Shown in pieces: positions 50,496 to 61,867 of a stretch of DNA of 64,000 nt. A model generated the notes under the pieces. The model ran no database searches. It was given only the letters and a program-made list of their open reading frames with translations, and was not told the DNA's origin. Origin of the DNA: Diploscapter coronatus (taxonomy: Eukaryota; Nematoda; Chromadorea; Rhabditida; Rhabditidae); NCBI GenBank assembly GCA_964036155.1, contig OZ038422.1, positions 65,309,201 to 65,373,200 on the forward strand, written 5' to 3'. The position numbers and the translations under genes are program-made. Numbering within the stretch: the stretch's first letter is position 1; every line of letters begins with the position of its first letter.

Positions 50496-53400
50496 TGTTT
50501 TTTCAGGCCACCAAGTCGCCATCGACCTCTTCATGCTCAATCGACAATACGCCGACGTCGCTACGTTGTGTGAGTTCCTACTTTTAAATGTTTAATGTTA
50601 TAATGATTAAGGAAGTAATATTTTCTAAATTATTGATTAAATTTGTGATACTTTTGAAGCTTATCTTTTGCATTTTTGAAAATAGTCTATTTTTGATCAC
50701 AGAAGTTTGAGCTTATTGTTAGATACATTGAAATTCGTAAAAGTATGAATACATAACATCATTTTAATTCAAAGACTTTGAAGTTACGATATTTTTATTC
50801 ATATTTTAAAATTTCAGCGGACATAGCCAAGTACTCGACGGGTTGCATCTACTATTTCCCCGGATTCGATTTCGCCAACGAAGACTACCAGGTATAATAT
50901 TCGCAGAAAACATTCATTCATTTAACCCCCTGTCTCACGTTAGCTATAGTTTAAACTTGGAAGATATTAACTTAATAAAAATCTTAGTTGAAATTACCCA
51001 AGCTTTAAATGATATGGAATGATTTCAGCTGAAACGATTCGAGAAGATCCTCACTCGGTATTTGACCAGGAAAATCGGGTTCGAGGCGGTTTTGAGAATA
51101 CGGTGCTCCAAGGGTAATTCTTTTTCAAAATATGCTAACTAATCCAATTTGTTTCTTTCTCAATTCCGTTACCCTTTTCTAAAGTGCTATTTTTACAAAT
51201 TACTGCAGAAAATAACTCCGATTAATGTGGAAGAAATATTGATTTTGATAAGAATTTCTTCATTTTCAAAATTTCGATTTCCAGGCTTGTCGCTGTCGAA
51301 TTTCCACGGGAACTTCTTCGTGCGCTCGACGGATCTGCTCTCGCTAGCGAATGTCAATCCGGACTCGGCCATCGCTGTTCAGGTTGAAATATTTATTATG
51401 ATTGGCATATTTCGAAAACGACTCTTCTTACAAGAACCATGGCCTATATCAAGAAGTTGTTATTATTTTTCAAAAATAGATATGGTATTAAATTAAATAC
51501 AGTAGAAGCAAAACTTATTTGATAAATCTGAAAGCTCCAATAATTCATCATGAAACTGTTAATTAGTAGTCAGAGTTTGTGCAGATCAATTTTTAAACTG
51601 GAAACTTTGATTTTTATGAAATTTTTCATTTGCAGGCGTGTATCGAGGAGAAACTACAGCCGGTTGCCTGTTTCCAAGCCGCGCTGCTGTATACCTCTTC
51701 GAAGGGGGATCGACGGATCCGCGTTCATACGATTTGTCTGCCAACTACGGGAGATCTGCAGAAAATCTACGAGCATTTCGACGTGAAAGCTGCCATCTCG
51801 TTACTCGTCAAAATCGGTCAGTTTTTCATTTTTATAAAATTTTAATTGGCTACTTTACTGCTGACTATAAATGGGTTGGAATATTTGGGGAAATTTTTGC
51901 ACGATTTTATGTAATTTTGAAACATCAATTTTACAAAATCATATCAGCTTCAAATAGATTGATTATTTTTCTTAAAGTCAGATCTAATTTTCATGCTCGT
52001 ATTAATCATTTCTGAAGAGTTTTATTAAATTTCATGCCATTTTGAAGCATATTTAGTTTTTCCTGATAAAATTCAATTTTAGGAGTGGATCGAACGATGA
52101 CGGGTCAGCCAATTCAGGACTCTCGAGAGGCGATAATCAACGCGGTCATGGACAGTCTGGGAGCGTATTCCAAAACCATCGGGCAAGGAAGAGCAGGTAT
52201 TTTCTTTAAAAAATAATTTAACCTTTCGGAAGATCCATGCAGTTTTTCAACAAATTTTCATCTGAAAACTGCATAAATTTTCCAAACTTTTTTTTTTTTT
52301 TTTTTTTTAATTTTATTTATTTGATTTTTCAGGATTGCTAGCTCCCAAAGAAGGCCATCTTAAGTACTTTCCGCAATACGCGTTATCCATGCTCAAACAT
52401 GTAAGTTTCAAGAAATTTTTACTAGAAAACTAATTTCTTTGCGTTTGACTCGAGGATCTGATTGAATTAGTACAGCTTCTGATGCTCTATTAAAATGACT
52501 TTAAAAATTTGTTCGATACATTTCAATCAATATGAGGAATATAAATAGAATATTTTGCCATTTGATTGACCTGGATTAGTCGTTTTTAGTTTAAGGTTTA
52601 CTGCAAATTTCAAATCTTGCTAATATATGTTTCATAAAACAGCCAAAACATTTCACCTCATTACATCTCACTATTTTTACAAATTTTGTTTTTTTTTCAG
52701 ACGGCGTTCGCGGCAGGCCGCTCGATCAAGTTGGACGAGCGCGCTGCAGCGATGCTCATGTTCCGGTTCTGCCCCCTTGAGCAGATCCTCTCCGAGCTCT
52801 ATCCAAAACTCTACAGGCTCAATCAATTGGCTCAGGTATGAAAATTTCGATGTTTTTTTTTGTTGTTGTAACTTCGGAAATAATTTGTGAAAGCTGAGAT
52901 GTTTCTTGTGATTTTTTTTTTAAATTACGAATTTCTATCTTTTGTAATTTTGAAAATAATTTCTAAAATGATAGGTTTTTTTTTTTCGAAAATTTGTCTT
53001 TTCAATTTTATGATTTTTTCCAAGGAACGATATATTTTACAATTTTATAGGATTTTTTCACGAATATAAGATATTCTAAATTTTGAAAGTTGACTTTTCA
53101 GCCTCCAGTCGGGAGGGATGAGAACGGAGAAGACATAATCGAATGGCCTCAGCCACTGCCCTGCTCCTTCGAATACGTTCATCGGTAGGTTTCAAACAAA
53201 GTTTATATGATTTTTGATTTGCACATAGATGTTGGTTACTTCTTTGAAGCACATTCGATATTCTTTCAATAGGTTTCAAGATTTGCTAAGTTCATACCCT
53301 TTTTCCTCCATTAATACGTTAGTTTTTAGGGGCTTTTACAAAAGATATCACAATGCACTTTAAAGCTTGAAAATTTCAGAGACGGTGCTTATTTGTTGGA

Positions 53401-54270
53401 AACGGGCTCAGCGCTCTACCTGTACGTCACGTCCTACACAGATCAGCAGTTCATGCTCGATGCGTTCGGAGCGGATTATAATAACATCAAACAGGTTAGA
53501 TACTTCAAATTTGTTCTAAATTAAATATTTATTGTGGGAAGTCCGACATAGCTATAAAGAAGTAGACTAAAAACTTTGCCCGGGTACGATTTCGTATAAA
53601 GGTGATATTTGTCATGTTGAGTATACTTCTATTGTTTATATTCTTTCAAAACTACAACAAAATAAAAATTTTGTGGTGATTTCAGTGCCTACTCGATGAG
53701 GTGAATAACAATGTGGCAAAGCGAGTGCAGGCGTTCATCAAAAAGGTCGTCGGGCTTAAATTCTACCTCGGCCCGCTTATCATAGTCAAGTGAGCGATTT
53801 TTTCTTTAATAAATAAAAATGAAAGTTTGTTGCTTTTCTAACTCCGAAAGTTACTAGTCTCTTTCAATAGCAATTATATACGTTTGTCCGATTCAACGAT
53901 TTATAGAATTTTTCACGAAGCTCTTAAATCTTAAAAGAAATGTAATTTTTCGCAAAAGCAATGCATACGTTTAGTCAATTAAAATATTACCATAAGTTTC
54001 ATAAAAATGCTAAAATTCGCTATTTTCTTTCAAATTATTAGTATTTAGTCTGTAGCCCAATCAAACAAATAATCTATTTTCAATGAATATGACCTCGTAC
54101 TATGTTTAAAGCGTACTAATCGTAAATGATGTTGGCTAAAATGCATTTTTTCCAGAGAGGACTTACCCAACAAGCAGCTGTTCGCCCGACGACTGGTGGA
54201 CGACCGGACGGAGAACACGTTCAGCTACGTAGAATTCATCAACTATATTCGCAGAGAAATGAACAAATAA
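43507..54270 (+). CDS. sec-24.2: COPII coat subunit SEC24 (C/D subtype), 1117 aa
   Basis: Thirty-one coding exons join in frame: 43507-43515, 43742-44016, 44248-44377, 44642-44784, 45019-45127, 45389-45562, 45802-45922, 46126-46226, 46448-46539, 46789-46896, 47000-47066, 47337-47463, 47563-47672, 48534-48600, 48741-48811, 49078-49171, 49269-49332, 49561-49654, 50106-50268, 50507-50569, 50818-50891, 51029-51113, 51285-51382, 51636-51816, 52083-52196, 52333-52400, 52701-52835, 53102-53184, 53380-53494, 53686-53789 and 54156-54270. Residues 1-370 are Pro/Gln/Ser-rich. The zinc finger uses Cys456, 459, 477 and 480. The trunk starts near residue 523 (AVYAFILDVS). LGPATDFYKRLA, NFHGNFFVRSTDLLSL and YTSSKGDRRIRVHT match the C/D subtype. 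SEC24 pairs with SEC23 and selects cargo at ER exit sites. The symbol rests on similarity and on the ccr-4 neighbour. Confidence 0.94.
49845..49897. repeat. Hairpin repeat, copy A (sec-24 intron)
   Basis: The arms AGCGTTATTCACCAAA (49855-49870) and TTTGGTGAATAACGCT (49874-49889) are perfect 16-base repeats around a 3-base loop. They are bordered by GAGGGTCCAT on the left and CGCCCTCC on the right. The same sequence, in the opposite orientation and slightly diverged, occurs at 57157-57228. No duplication of flanking DNA remains at this copy. Confidence 0.75.
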
Positions 54271-55856
54271 GACGCAACGTCATTTATGAAAAGAATGCTG
54301 TAAAATCAGGACGAAATATGATGTCATTTACTCAAAGACAGTAAAGAAAGCACAAATGAAGTTGGTATCATTTTTATTCCCACTTGTTTTATTTGTATGG
54401 AATTCGAAAGGGAATCTTGATTGTGGATTTGATTTTTCAATTGAAATAGGTTCAGTGAAATTACATATGCGTAGGGTGAAGTTTCCGGTTTGATGTTTGG
54501 GATGTGTCGGATTATTCAAGAAATTTACATTTGTTCTTGAATTTTATAGACAAGTTTTAGCCAAATTAAAAATATCTAAGAAGAATCGCATCGTTTAGTG
54601 CTCCTTCTAAAAGAAATGCAAATAGTTTTAAAATCAAATTCGTTATCAAATTTCCCTCAAAATTCCATGTTATATTCTGGGCTGACGGGGTACGTTATTT
54701 TCGTTTTTTTGTTTGTTTTTTTCCAATCCTTCATTCATATTCATTATGAAGCTGATGTCTTTGTTTTACTTTCGCTCCCCAACAAAGGATAAATACTAGT
54801 TGATTTTTCGTCACTTTTTCTGCCAAAGTTAGCGGTTTTTTCATCCTCTTCCGTTAAACTTATCATTTTCCACTCTAGGAGCCCCGGTATAGTACCTATT
54901 TTATCAATTCTTTCCTTATTTAATCGTAAAATGGAAAATAATCGTTTAGCGTAAAATATGCTCAATTGCTAAATTCTACTAACATTTAGAAATGGAGCAC
55001 ATTTTACATGAGCGGTTTATTTTTCAGTTTTTTCTCCAGAATCTTTATGTTCATTCTCTCAGGTTGAACTTGCGTTTAGCCAAGCCCTTTTTTTCGAAAT
55101 TTTGAGAGAAACTGAACAGTACAAACACAGATAATTCTTCTTTCCGAATTTATTACCTGAAAATTTGAATAATTCTGACCGTTTTTTATTGCAATAGATT
55201 GAACCAATTATACCTTCTTTCTTGGCTATGAAAATTGCAGGATGCTTGAAATGTGTTTTGATTTTTATTGACAAGATCTGAGTTTTAGAAATCGTTAGTT
55301 TGTTCAGTTTCTTCAACAAGTAATTATAAGATTTTTCTCCAATTTAATATGAAAAAGTTCAACTATAAGGAGCGCATTTTCAAGGACCTATAATTTCATA
55401 GCCAAAACTCATTGTCAGTGATAGGGAAATGTTTTTCGTGAATTTCGTATTTCGTAGTTTAATTTTATACGGCTCGTCTCTTTTTTGTGAGAAACTTTTT
55501 GAAATTGTTTGCCGCAAAGACGATTTTTATTGTTTTTCTTTTAAAATCTAAAGTCTGTGATTCAAAAATTCGCGATTATTTAAGTTTTCCATGATTTTTC
55601 GTCGATACATATTTTGATTTGATTGTTCAAACCGTCTTTGATTTTTTGAAGATTTCCCTTTTGTTAGAGAGTTGAATGAAGTAAAGTTTTATGAAAATAT
55701 TTCAGAAAATGCTGTAGCTCAGAAAATTGTTGGAATTTCAATTTTCGAATATCTTTGGCATTTTTATCTCGATTTTTCCAGAAACTATCTTTTCAGAGGG
55801 ATTGATCTTTTTCTTCAGGAAGAAATATCCTCTTAAAATTAGATCTCTTTTCAGAG
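54271..55856. other. Intergenic region between sec-24 and wdr-46
   Basis: About 1.6 kb of AT-rich DNA holds the sec-24 3' UTR and the wdr-46 promoter or outron. A 98-base spacing would be expected for a worm operon, so this gap suggests separate transcription. The wdr-46 start follows CTCTTTTCAG by two bases, fitting SL-type trans-splicing. I found no ORF or repeat worth calling. Confidence 0.5.
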
Positions 55857-58800
55857 ATGCCAAAAGTGACGTTGAAAGTCGAGGACGTGACGCCGTCCGA
55901 TGGCGTCAAAGTGGAGCGGATGAACTACAGGGATTACAGGAAATTCAAGAACAAACTCGAGAGAAAATCGATGGGCGTGAAATCGGACAGGTGAATGGAT
56001 TGTTGCAATTCGAAGGGTTACTGTAGTTCAGATAATTAGTTGATTTTCTCAAAGTTCTGACACCTCTCCGCGATATGCTAACTTGAAATAATTTTCTCTA
56101 CTTTACTATTTACTTGAAACTTATTTTATTTTTTGTTGAAAATCGAAATTTTCAGACCCAGATTTAAGCGTCCCAAAAAGGATCCTTTTCCTGACAAGCC
56201 GGAAATTCCGAAGGAACGAATTCAGAGGCATGACAGAGGGGCGGCTGATATTGATCCGGGTAAAAAATTGAATTTTGAGAAACTGGAAAAAAAAAGATTT
56301 TTATTTTAGAAGCGATGCGTTCGACGTTTCACGCGAAGAAATTCAAGGAGAAACGACAGAAACTGATCGAAAGAGCCGAAACGACCGCCAGGGCGGAAAT
56401 TCTCAATCAGGAAGAGGTAGGAAATGCAATTTTCTTGAATTTTTTTCATTTCGTCAATTCCATGTTGCTGGGGATGCCTATTGTCCGAAGAAATATCCTT
56501 TTCTTAGAGGGCACCGTTTGAAACGTGCAAAAAAATCTTTTTATACTTTAACAGGGATTGAAGATGTCACGATCATTGCCAAGGATTGTGTTACTTTCGA
56601 AAATACATTATTTTAAGCCTACAACAATTTTAGGTTTTTGAATTTTCTAAGGAAAGGTTTAAAAAAATCATAATTTTCCAGGAAGGCTACCTCGAAGCGG
56701 ACGACGGCGAGTTGACCTACACGATTCGGCAGCGGGAAATCGCCGCCGCGTCGGATTTGGCCAGTGCAGCTAAGGTTCGAAAAATTGTATTTTTTATAAC
56801 AAAGTTCTACCTTTTCTCCTATATTTCGGAGAAAAACTGTTTTCATTCAATTTTTGACGAAGAAAAACTTACAATTTAGAAAATTTTCAGTGCTTCGACC
56901 TGCATTTCCCCCAATTCGGACCCTACCACATCGACTACACCGACAATGGACGCTTTTTGTTGTTGGGTGGGGTTTTTTTTTATTTATATAAAATTCGGTA
57001 GATGTATTATCAATCCTCGATTGGTATATTCGGGCTATTTAGACTTTCTGAAGCGTATCTTTATCATTTGAAGATATTTTCTTGATTCATCCAGTTATAA
57101 TTTTTAACACTAGTAATTTCAATGGATCAGCGGAAAGATTTATTAAGCCATAATGAGGAGGGCGTGCGTTGTCCACCAAAGTGCAGCGTTTTCCATCAAA
57201 ATCTTTGGTGGACAACGCTACGGACTCCCATAATGATGTTTCCAACTTACTTCAAAAATTAAAAAAAATTCAGGAGGCAAGAAAGGTCACGTCGCTTCGT
57301 TGGACTGGCAGACGAAAAAGCTCCACTGCGAGCACAACGTCATGGAGAAGGTGCAGGATATTAGGTAGGATTTTTGAAGAATTAAAAAAAATATCCTTCT
57401 TTCAGTTGGATGCACACAGAAAACATCTACGCCGTCGCACAGAAGAATTATCTCTACGTCTATGATAATCAGGTAAATTTTGATGAGATTTAAAATATTT
57501 ATTTTGCTAATAGCTCCAGTATAATCCAATTCGATAATTTCAGGGCACCGAGCTGCACTGCGTCAAGGAATTCGGCGACGTTTGCCGATTGGAATTCTTG
57601 CCCAGGCATTTTCTGCTCGTTGGAGGGGTGAATTTTCCATTTTTCTTTAAAATTAAGGCATCTGGAACACAATGTCAGCAAAATTATTCCTCATTAAATT
57701 TTTGAAGCATATTCTATTTGTAAAATTTTGATAAGATCTTTCGTTCGAATAGTCACTTATTAGTTCAGGCCCGTAACTCGTTCCTCCGCTACCTGGATGT
57801 TTCGATCGGTAAGATGCTGACTGCCTTTCCGACTAAGACAGGTAAGAATTAAAATTATATTTGACGTGCATTCTAAATTGGAATCAGTCAATTTAAATAC
57901 TTTTCAGGCGGTCCCTTAGACGTGATTTGCCAGAACCCTGCAAATGCCATCATCCACACCGGACATACGGACGGAACCGTCCAGTTGTGGTAGGTAATTT
58001 TCAGATCTTCAAAACTTGTTTTCAAATAAGCTCCAATTCTTTCATAAAACACGATTTTTCCTCGTTTAATACGAGAGAGTATCACTAGACTATCTCGCTC
58101 CAAATATTCTTGAAACAAACTCTCGATGAATTATATACGTTTCAATCGATTGCTATAATACAGAGGGTGTTCATTCATAGTTTAGCAATATATTTTTTGA
58201 ATAACTTTCTTCAGTAAAATAAATCGTTAAACTATAAATGAACACCCTGTAATTCCTTAAAATGACATTTAATTCCACGTAGTGTTAGCAAGCATTATCT
58301 AACAAATAAAAGAATTAAACTCTGATAACTTGGAAATCTCCTATCCCTACATACTATTTTGTAAAGTTGCTAGATTTCCGAATACCCTGAAAATCCTACT
58401 TTTGCAGGTCCCCGAACGTGAACGAGTGTCTGGTGAAGATGTTGGCGCATCCAGCACCGGTCAAGGGCGTCACCATCGACGATTCCGGCACGTACATGGC
58501 CACTACTGGGTTGGACAGGAAGTGCAGGTGGTTATTTTTGATTCATTTTTCTTCTTATTCATATCGAGAAAACCCAAGCCTTACCTATCGATGCTTCGCA
58601 AACTTGCCAGCTTTATGGGTTCTTTGAAACTTTAGTTTCTCATTGAAAAACGAATTATATCGAGCTTAAATTTGCTTAGTTCATTTATTGAATTGGATTT
58701 CTGAACTCACATTTATATTATGTTTGAAACTACATTTTATCGCGAAGAAAACCAACACTTTTACATATTCTTTGTTATTATATCAATCTCTTGAAACTTA

Positions 58801-61181
58801 CTTTTAGCAAATCTTATTTAAATTTCTAGCATTTTACATCAAATTATCAAATTTAGAACAAAAATTAAAAGGAAAAAAATGTTCCAGAATCTGGGACGTT
58901 CGAATGTTCCGCCAACTGCACGCGTACTCGATGCCGTTCGGTGTGGGACAGGTGAAGGTCAGCCAGAGGAAAATGATCGCTTGCGCAATCGGGAATACGG
59001 TTCAGGTAGGTTTCAAAAAATTGATAAATAAAGCTGCCTTATTAAATTTTCTAGTAGAACTTCTACATGGATATATCCGAATGAATCAAATAGCTTTTAA
59101 GTAAAATGAATGAATTCAAATTTAAATGCCAAATAGGTTTAAAAATATTTCATAAAATGTCTGTTGATTCTGCTTTATTAGCAGGTCGACATTATGCATT
59201 TGAATAATTAATCAAATCAAACTGAAACCTTTCACGAATTTGCTATGTTAATTATTGAAAGTTCATATAAGTTTCAAAGGTTCAATGTAAACGGATACGA
59301 GTTTCTCTTCTAGTCGACCGAGCCCTTCTATTAAAAACTTGAAATAACACCCAAAAATCGTAAAACTCGAAAATTATTTTAGGTCCAAAGAAATTCTAAA
59401 AAAAAAAAAAAGGAAATTTCAGGTTTTCAAAGACATGCACTTGGGAGTGTGTCGTGAGCCGTATTTGGTCCACGAGTGCAAGGGCGTCATCACGGATCTG
59501 CAGTTCGTTCCTTATGAAGACGTGCTCGGCGTCGGACACGCCCAGGGATTCACCAGCATGCTCGTGCCGGGTGAGGATTTCTTTCGTATTCTTATTTGCC
59601 CATCACTCATCAAAAACTAAAAATTTCTCCCCAAATATAAGAACGGTCGAAAATGGAACGTATTTGAACGATTTTTAACTTATTCTTGGCAGTCTGAGTG
59701 GATTAGAGTTCGAAAAATTAGTTTGGATTTGATGAAAAAGTGAAACGTATTTGCATGATTCTTGCTGTGTAGGATTTTTTTTTTTTTTTTTTTTAATTTC
59801 TGCTAGATATAATCTCAAGAATTTCGAGTTAGAAAAGCTTGTTTGAATTCGAAAAAAAGGTGGAACATATTTCGTTTTTCTTTTCATTAGATTTTATTTC
59901 GAATTTTGTAAATAGTCTAGAAATATCTGCCAAAATCAAATTTGAGATAATTTGGTTGCAATCGAATAACGCATGAAACATATTTAGCCGATTTCTAAGG
60001 GTTTCTTTATCAAACTCAACATCACACGCCAATTTTTACTGTTTATTTGAAAAAATTAGAAACTTAGCCAAAATTTCTAGATTAGTTGAAATTTTGAATT
60101 TGCAGGCTGCGGCGAAGCGAACGTGGATGCGTTGCGATCGAATCCTTACGAGACGAAATCGCAACGAAGGGAAAGGGAAGTCAGACAGTTGCTTGACAAG
60201 GTAACTTTTTCTGAAATATATTTCAATAAATAATCATATTTTATATTCTTTGCACCTTAATTGGTTTCTTTTTCGTGTTGTTACAAATCTTAAAATTTCA
60301 ACAAAAAATATCCTCCCTTAGAAAAATTTCGATTATTACTTGCGAAAAGAAAAACGGCAACGCTATTACTGTTTATGAAAGTCATTTTATAAGAAATTAT
60401 TTTGAAACATATCTAGTTTTTAAACATGATAAAGGATCAAAATTCCAGCTCCAACCCGACCTGATCTGCCTGGACCCAGACGACATCACCCGAGTGAATG
60501 AGAGCATGCTCGAGAGGGAAATAGAGGAGAGGAAGAAACTGCTCTATGTTAGGTAAGTCGAAAATGGAGTTTCTAATTTTTCGACTATTTTAAAAGTAGC
60601 CATACAACAACCGAGGAAATTGTATAGTATTGAAAATAATAGGAGTTTTTTTTTTTCAATTTGATACATAGCAGTAAAATGCCGATTTTTTTAGATTTGA
60701 ATTTTGATTTTTCAGGCCCATCACCGTGCAATACACTCCCAGGCATAAGATGAAGGGACGCGGCAAGGGACGGCATAAGGTTCAAATTTTTATTTTTACC
60801 TTTCTCAAAGAAATATTTCTGAAAATTGATGGAATAGGTTTCAAAAATATATCTTAAACAAGTACAGAAAAGTTATTTTGCTTGATTCCGTTTATCTAAA
60901 TTAAAATTTTAAATAAGTTTCAAAACGGGCTAGAAATGTTAGAATAGAAATTTGATTTTTGCTTCATGCACTATACGACTAATAATCACAAACGTGCATT
61001 GCACAATTTGCAGGAAATGCGCAAAAATGTCGTCAAGGAGTCAATCCGTGATGAACACAAGAAGAAGCGCGCCGAGGTGATGGATGAAGTCTTTGGAAAC
61101 AAGGACAGTGACGCAGAGGAAGAGGAAGGAAAGAGCAAACCGAAGAAAAAGAGACATGTCCTGGATCGGTTCAAGAGTTGA
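55857..61181 (+). CDS. wdr-46: WD-repeat protein WDR46/UTP7 (BING4), small-subunit processome, 575 aa
   Basis: Seventeen exons join in frame: 55857-55990, 56156-56259, 56310-56416, 56682-56774, 56891-56966, 57274-57364, 57406-57472, 57544-57627, 57769-57841, 57908-57989, 58408-58527, 58888-59005, 59423-59570, 60106-60200, 60449-60552, 60716-60779 and 61014-61181. The N-terminus is basic ([21 protein letters not shown]). WD repeats follow, marked by LASLDWQ-like and [10 protein letters not shown] and GLDRKCRIWD blades. The diagnostic BING4 C-terminal domain reads [35 protein letters not shown] and [14 protein letters not shown]. The tail is acidic then basic ([18 protein letters not shown]). 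UTP7/WDR46 acts in the nucleolus in 18S rRNA processing as a U3 processome component. The start is the first ATG after a TTTTCAG acceptor. Two introns carry inverted-repeat elements (57157-57228 and 58161-58249). Confidence 0.95.
57157..57228. mobile_element. Hairpin repeat, copy B (wdr-46 intron), 8-bp target-site duplication
   Basis: The left arm GCGTTGTCCACCAAAG (57166-57181) and the right arm CTTTGGTGGACAACGC (57203-57218) are perfect. The outer ends (GGAGGGCGT and CGTAGGACTCC-like) extend the inverted repeat imperfectly. Flanking copies of CATAATGA at 57149-57156 and 57229-57236 form an 8-bp target-site duplication. The 72-base unit is non-coding and inverted relative to copy A at 49845-49897. 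Element size and the 8-bp duplication suggest a hAT-type MITE. Confidence 0.75.
58161..58249. mobile_element. Tc1/mariner-type MITE with TA flanks (wdr-46 intron)
   Basis: The left end CAGAGGGTGTTCATTCATAG and the right end, read on the other strand as CAGGGTGTTCATTTATAG, continue into matching TTTA. They form about 23 paired bases with a 2-base indel. The unit is flanked by TA at 58159-58160 and 58250-58251. CAGGGTG termini and a TA target are the hallmarks of Tc1/mariner insertion. At 89 bases it has no coding capacity. Confidence 0.75.
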
Positions 61182-61867
61182 AACATAGGCTTCGGGGAAA
61201 ATTTTACGGGCTAATGCGTAGAATTTTCATTCGTCTCGAATCTTCGACTGAATCTCCAAAATTCTAAAAGTGACTTTTACACGTTTCAAGAAGTTGATTT
61301 ATAGATTTTTCAATGAATTCAGCGTTTGATCAACTCTGTTGACACTTTTATTTTAAATTTTTTGCATTAGCCCGTACGATAAAAGTTCTCATGATTTCAT
61401 TTGAAAACTCAAAACCCTGAGCTGTTACGTTACGTTTTAAAAATTTTTATTTATCTGAGATTTTGCAAAATTTTATTTCTTATTGTTTTTTCTCTCATCT
61501 AAAACATCAAACCTTGCAAAATTCTAGAGCCAATTGTTTTACTCGTTGTTGATTTTCGTTGTTATTTTCTCGATAAAATTTGCGAGATTAAAAATTTCAA
61601 GGTAAAAAAAGAAGGATTACTGACCAATGCGAAAACGCGATCTTCGTGTTTTTCATGTTTAACACAATCAATTGTTTCATTTATTCGTTCAATTTCAGTG
61701 ATTTCATTCATTTGAAACAAACACAAAGGTGCTTTTCGTTCAACCAACCGTTTTTCCGTAGGATTTTGTTTATACTATAAAGTTAGAATGATGTGAAATT
61801 GGCTTGAAAATATAATATCCACAAACGAAGTCAATTCTATTCTAACGAGTTTTTACAAACGGTTGAA
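61182..61867. other. Convergent 3' intergenic region
   Basis: The wdr-46 stop and the stop of the minus-strand gene face each other across 686 bases of AT-rich DNA. This interval must hold both 3' UTRs. A minus-strand AATAAA lies near 61680. No ORF with coding character is present. Confidence 0.5.

Noticed and set aside
54271..55856. sec-24 and wdr-46 as an operon
   Set aside because: The 1.6-kb gap is far larger than the usual 100-base spacing of worm operons.
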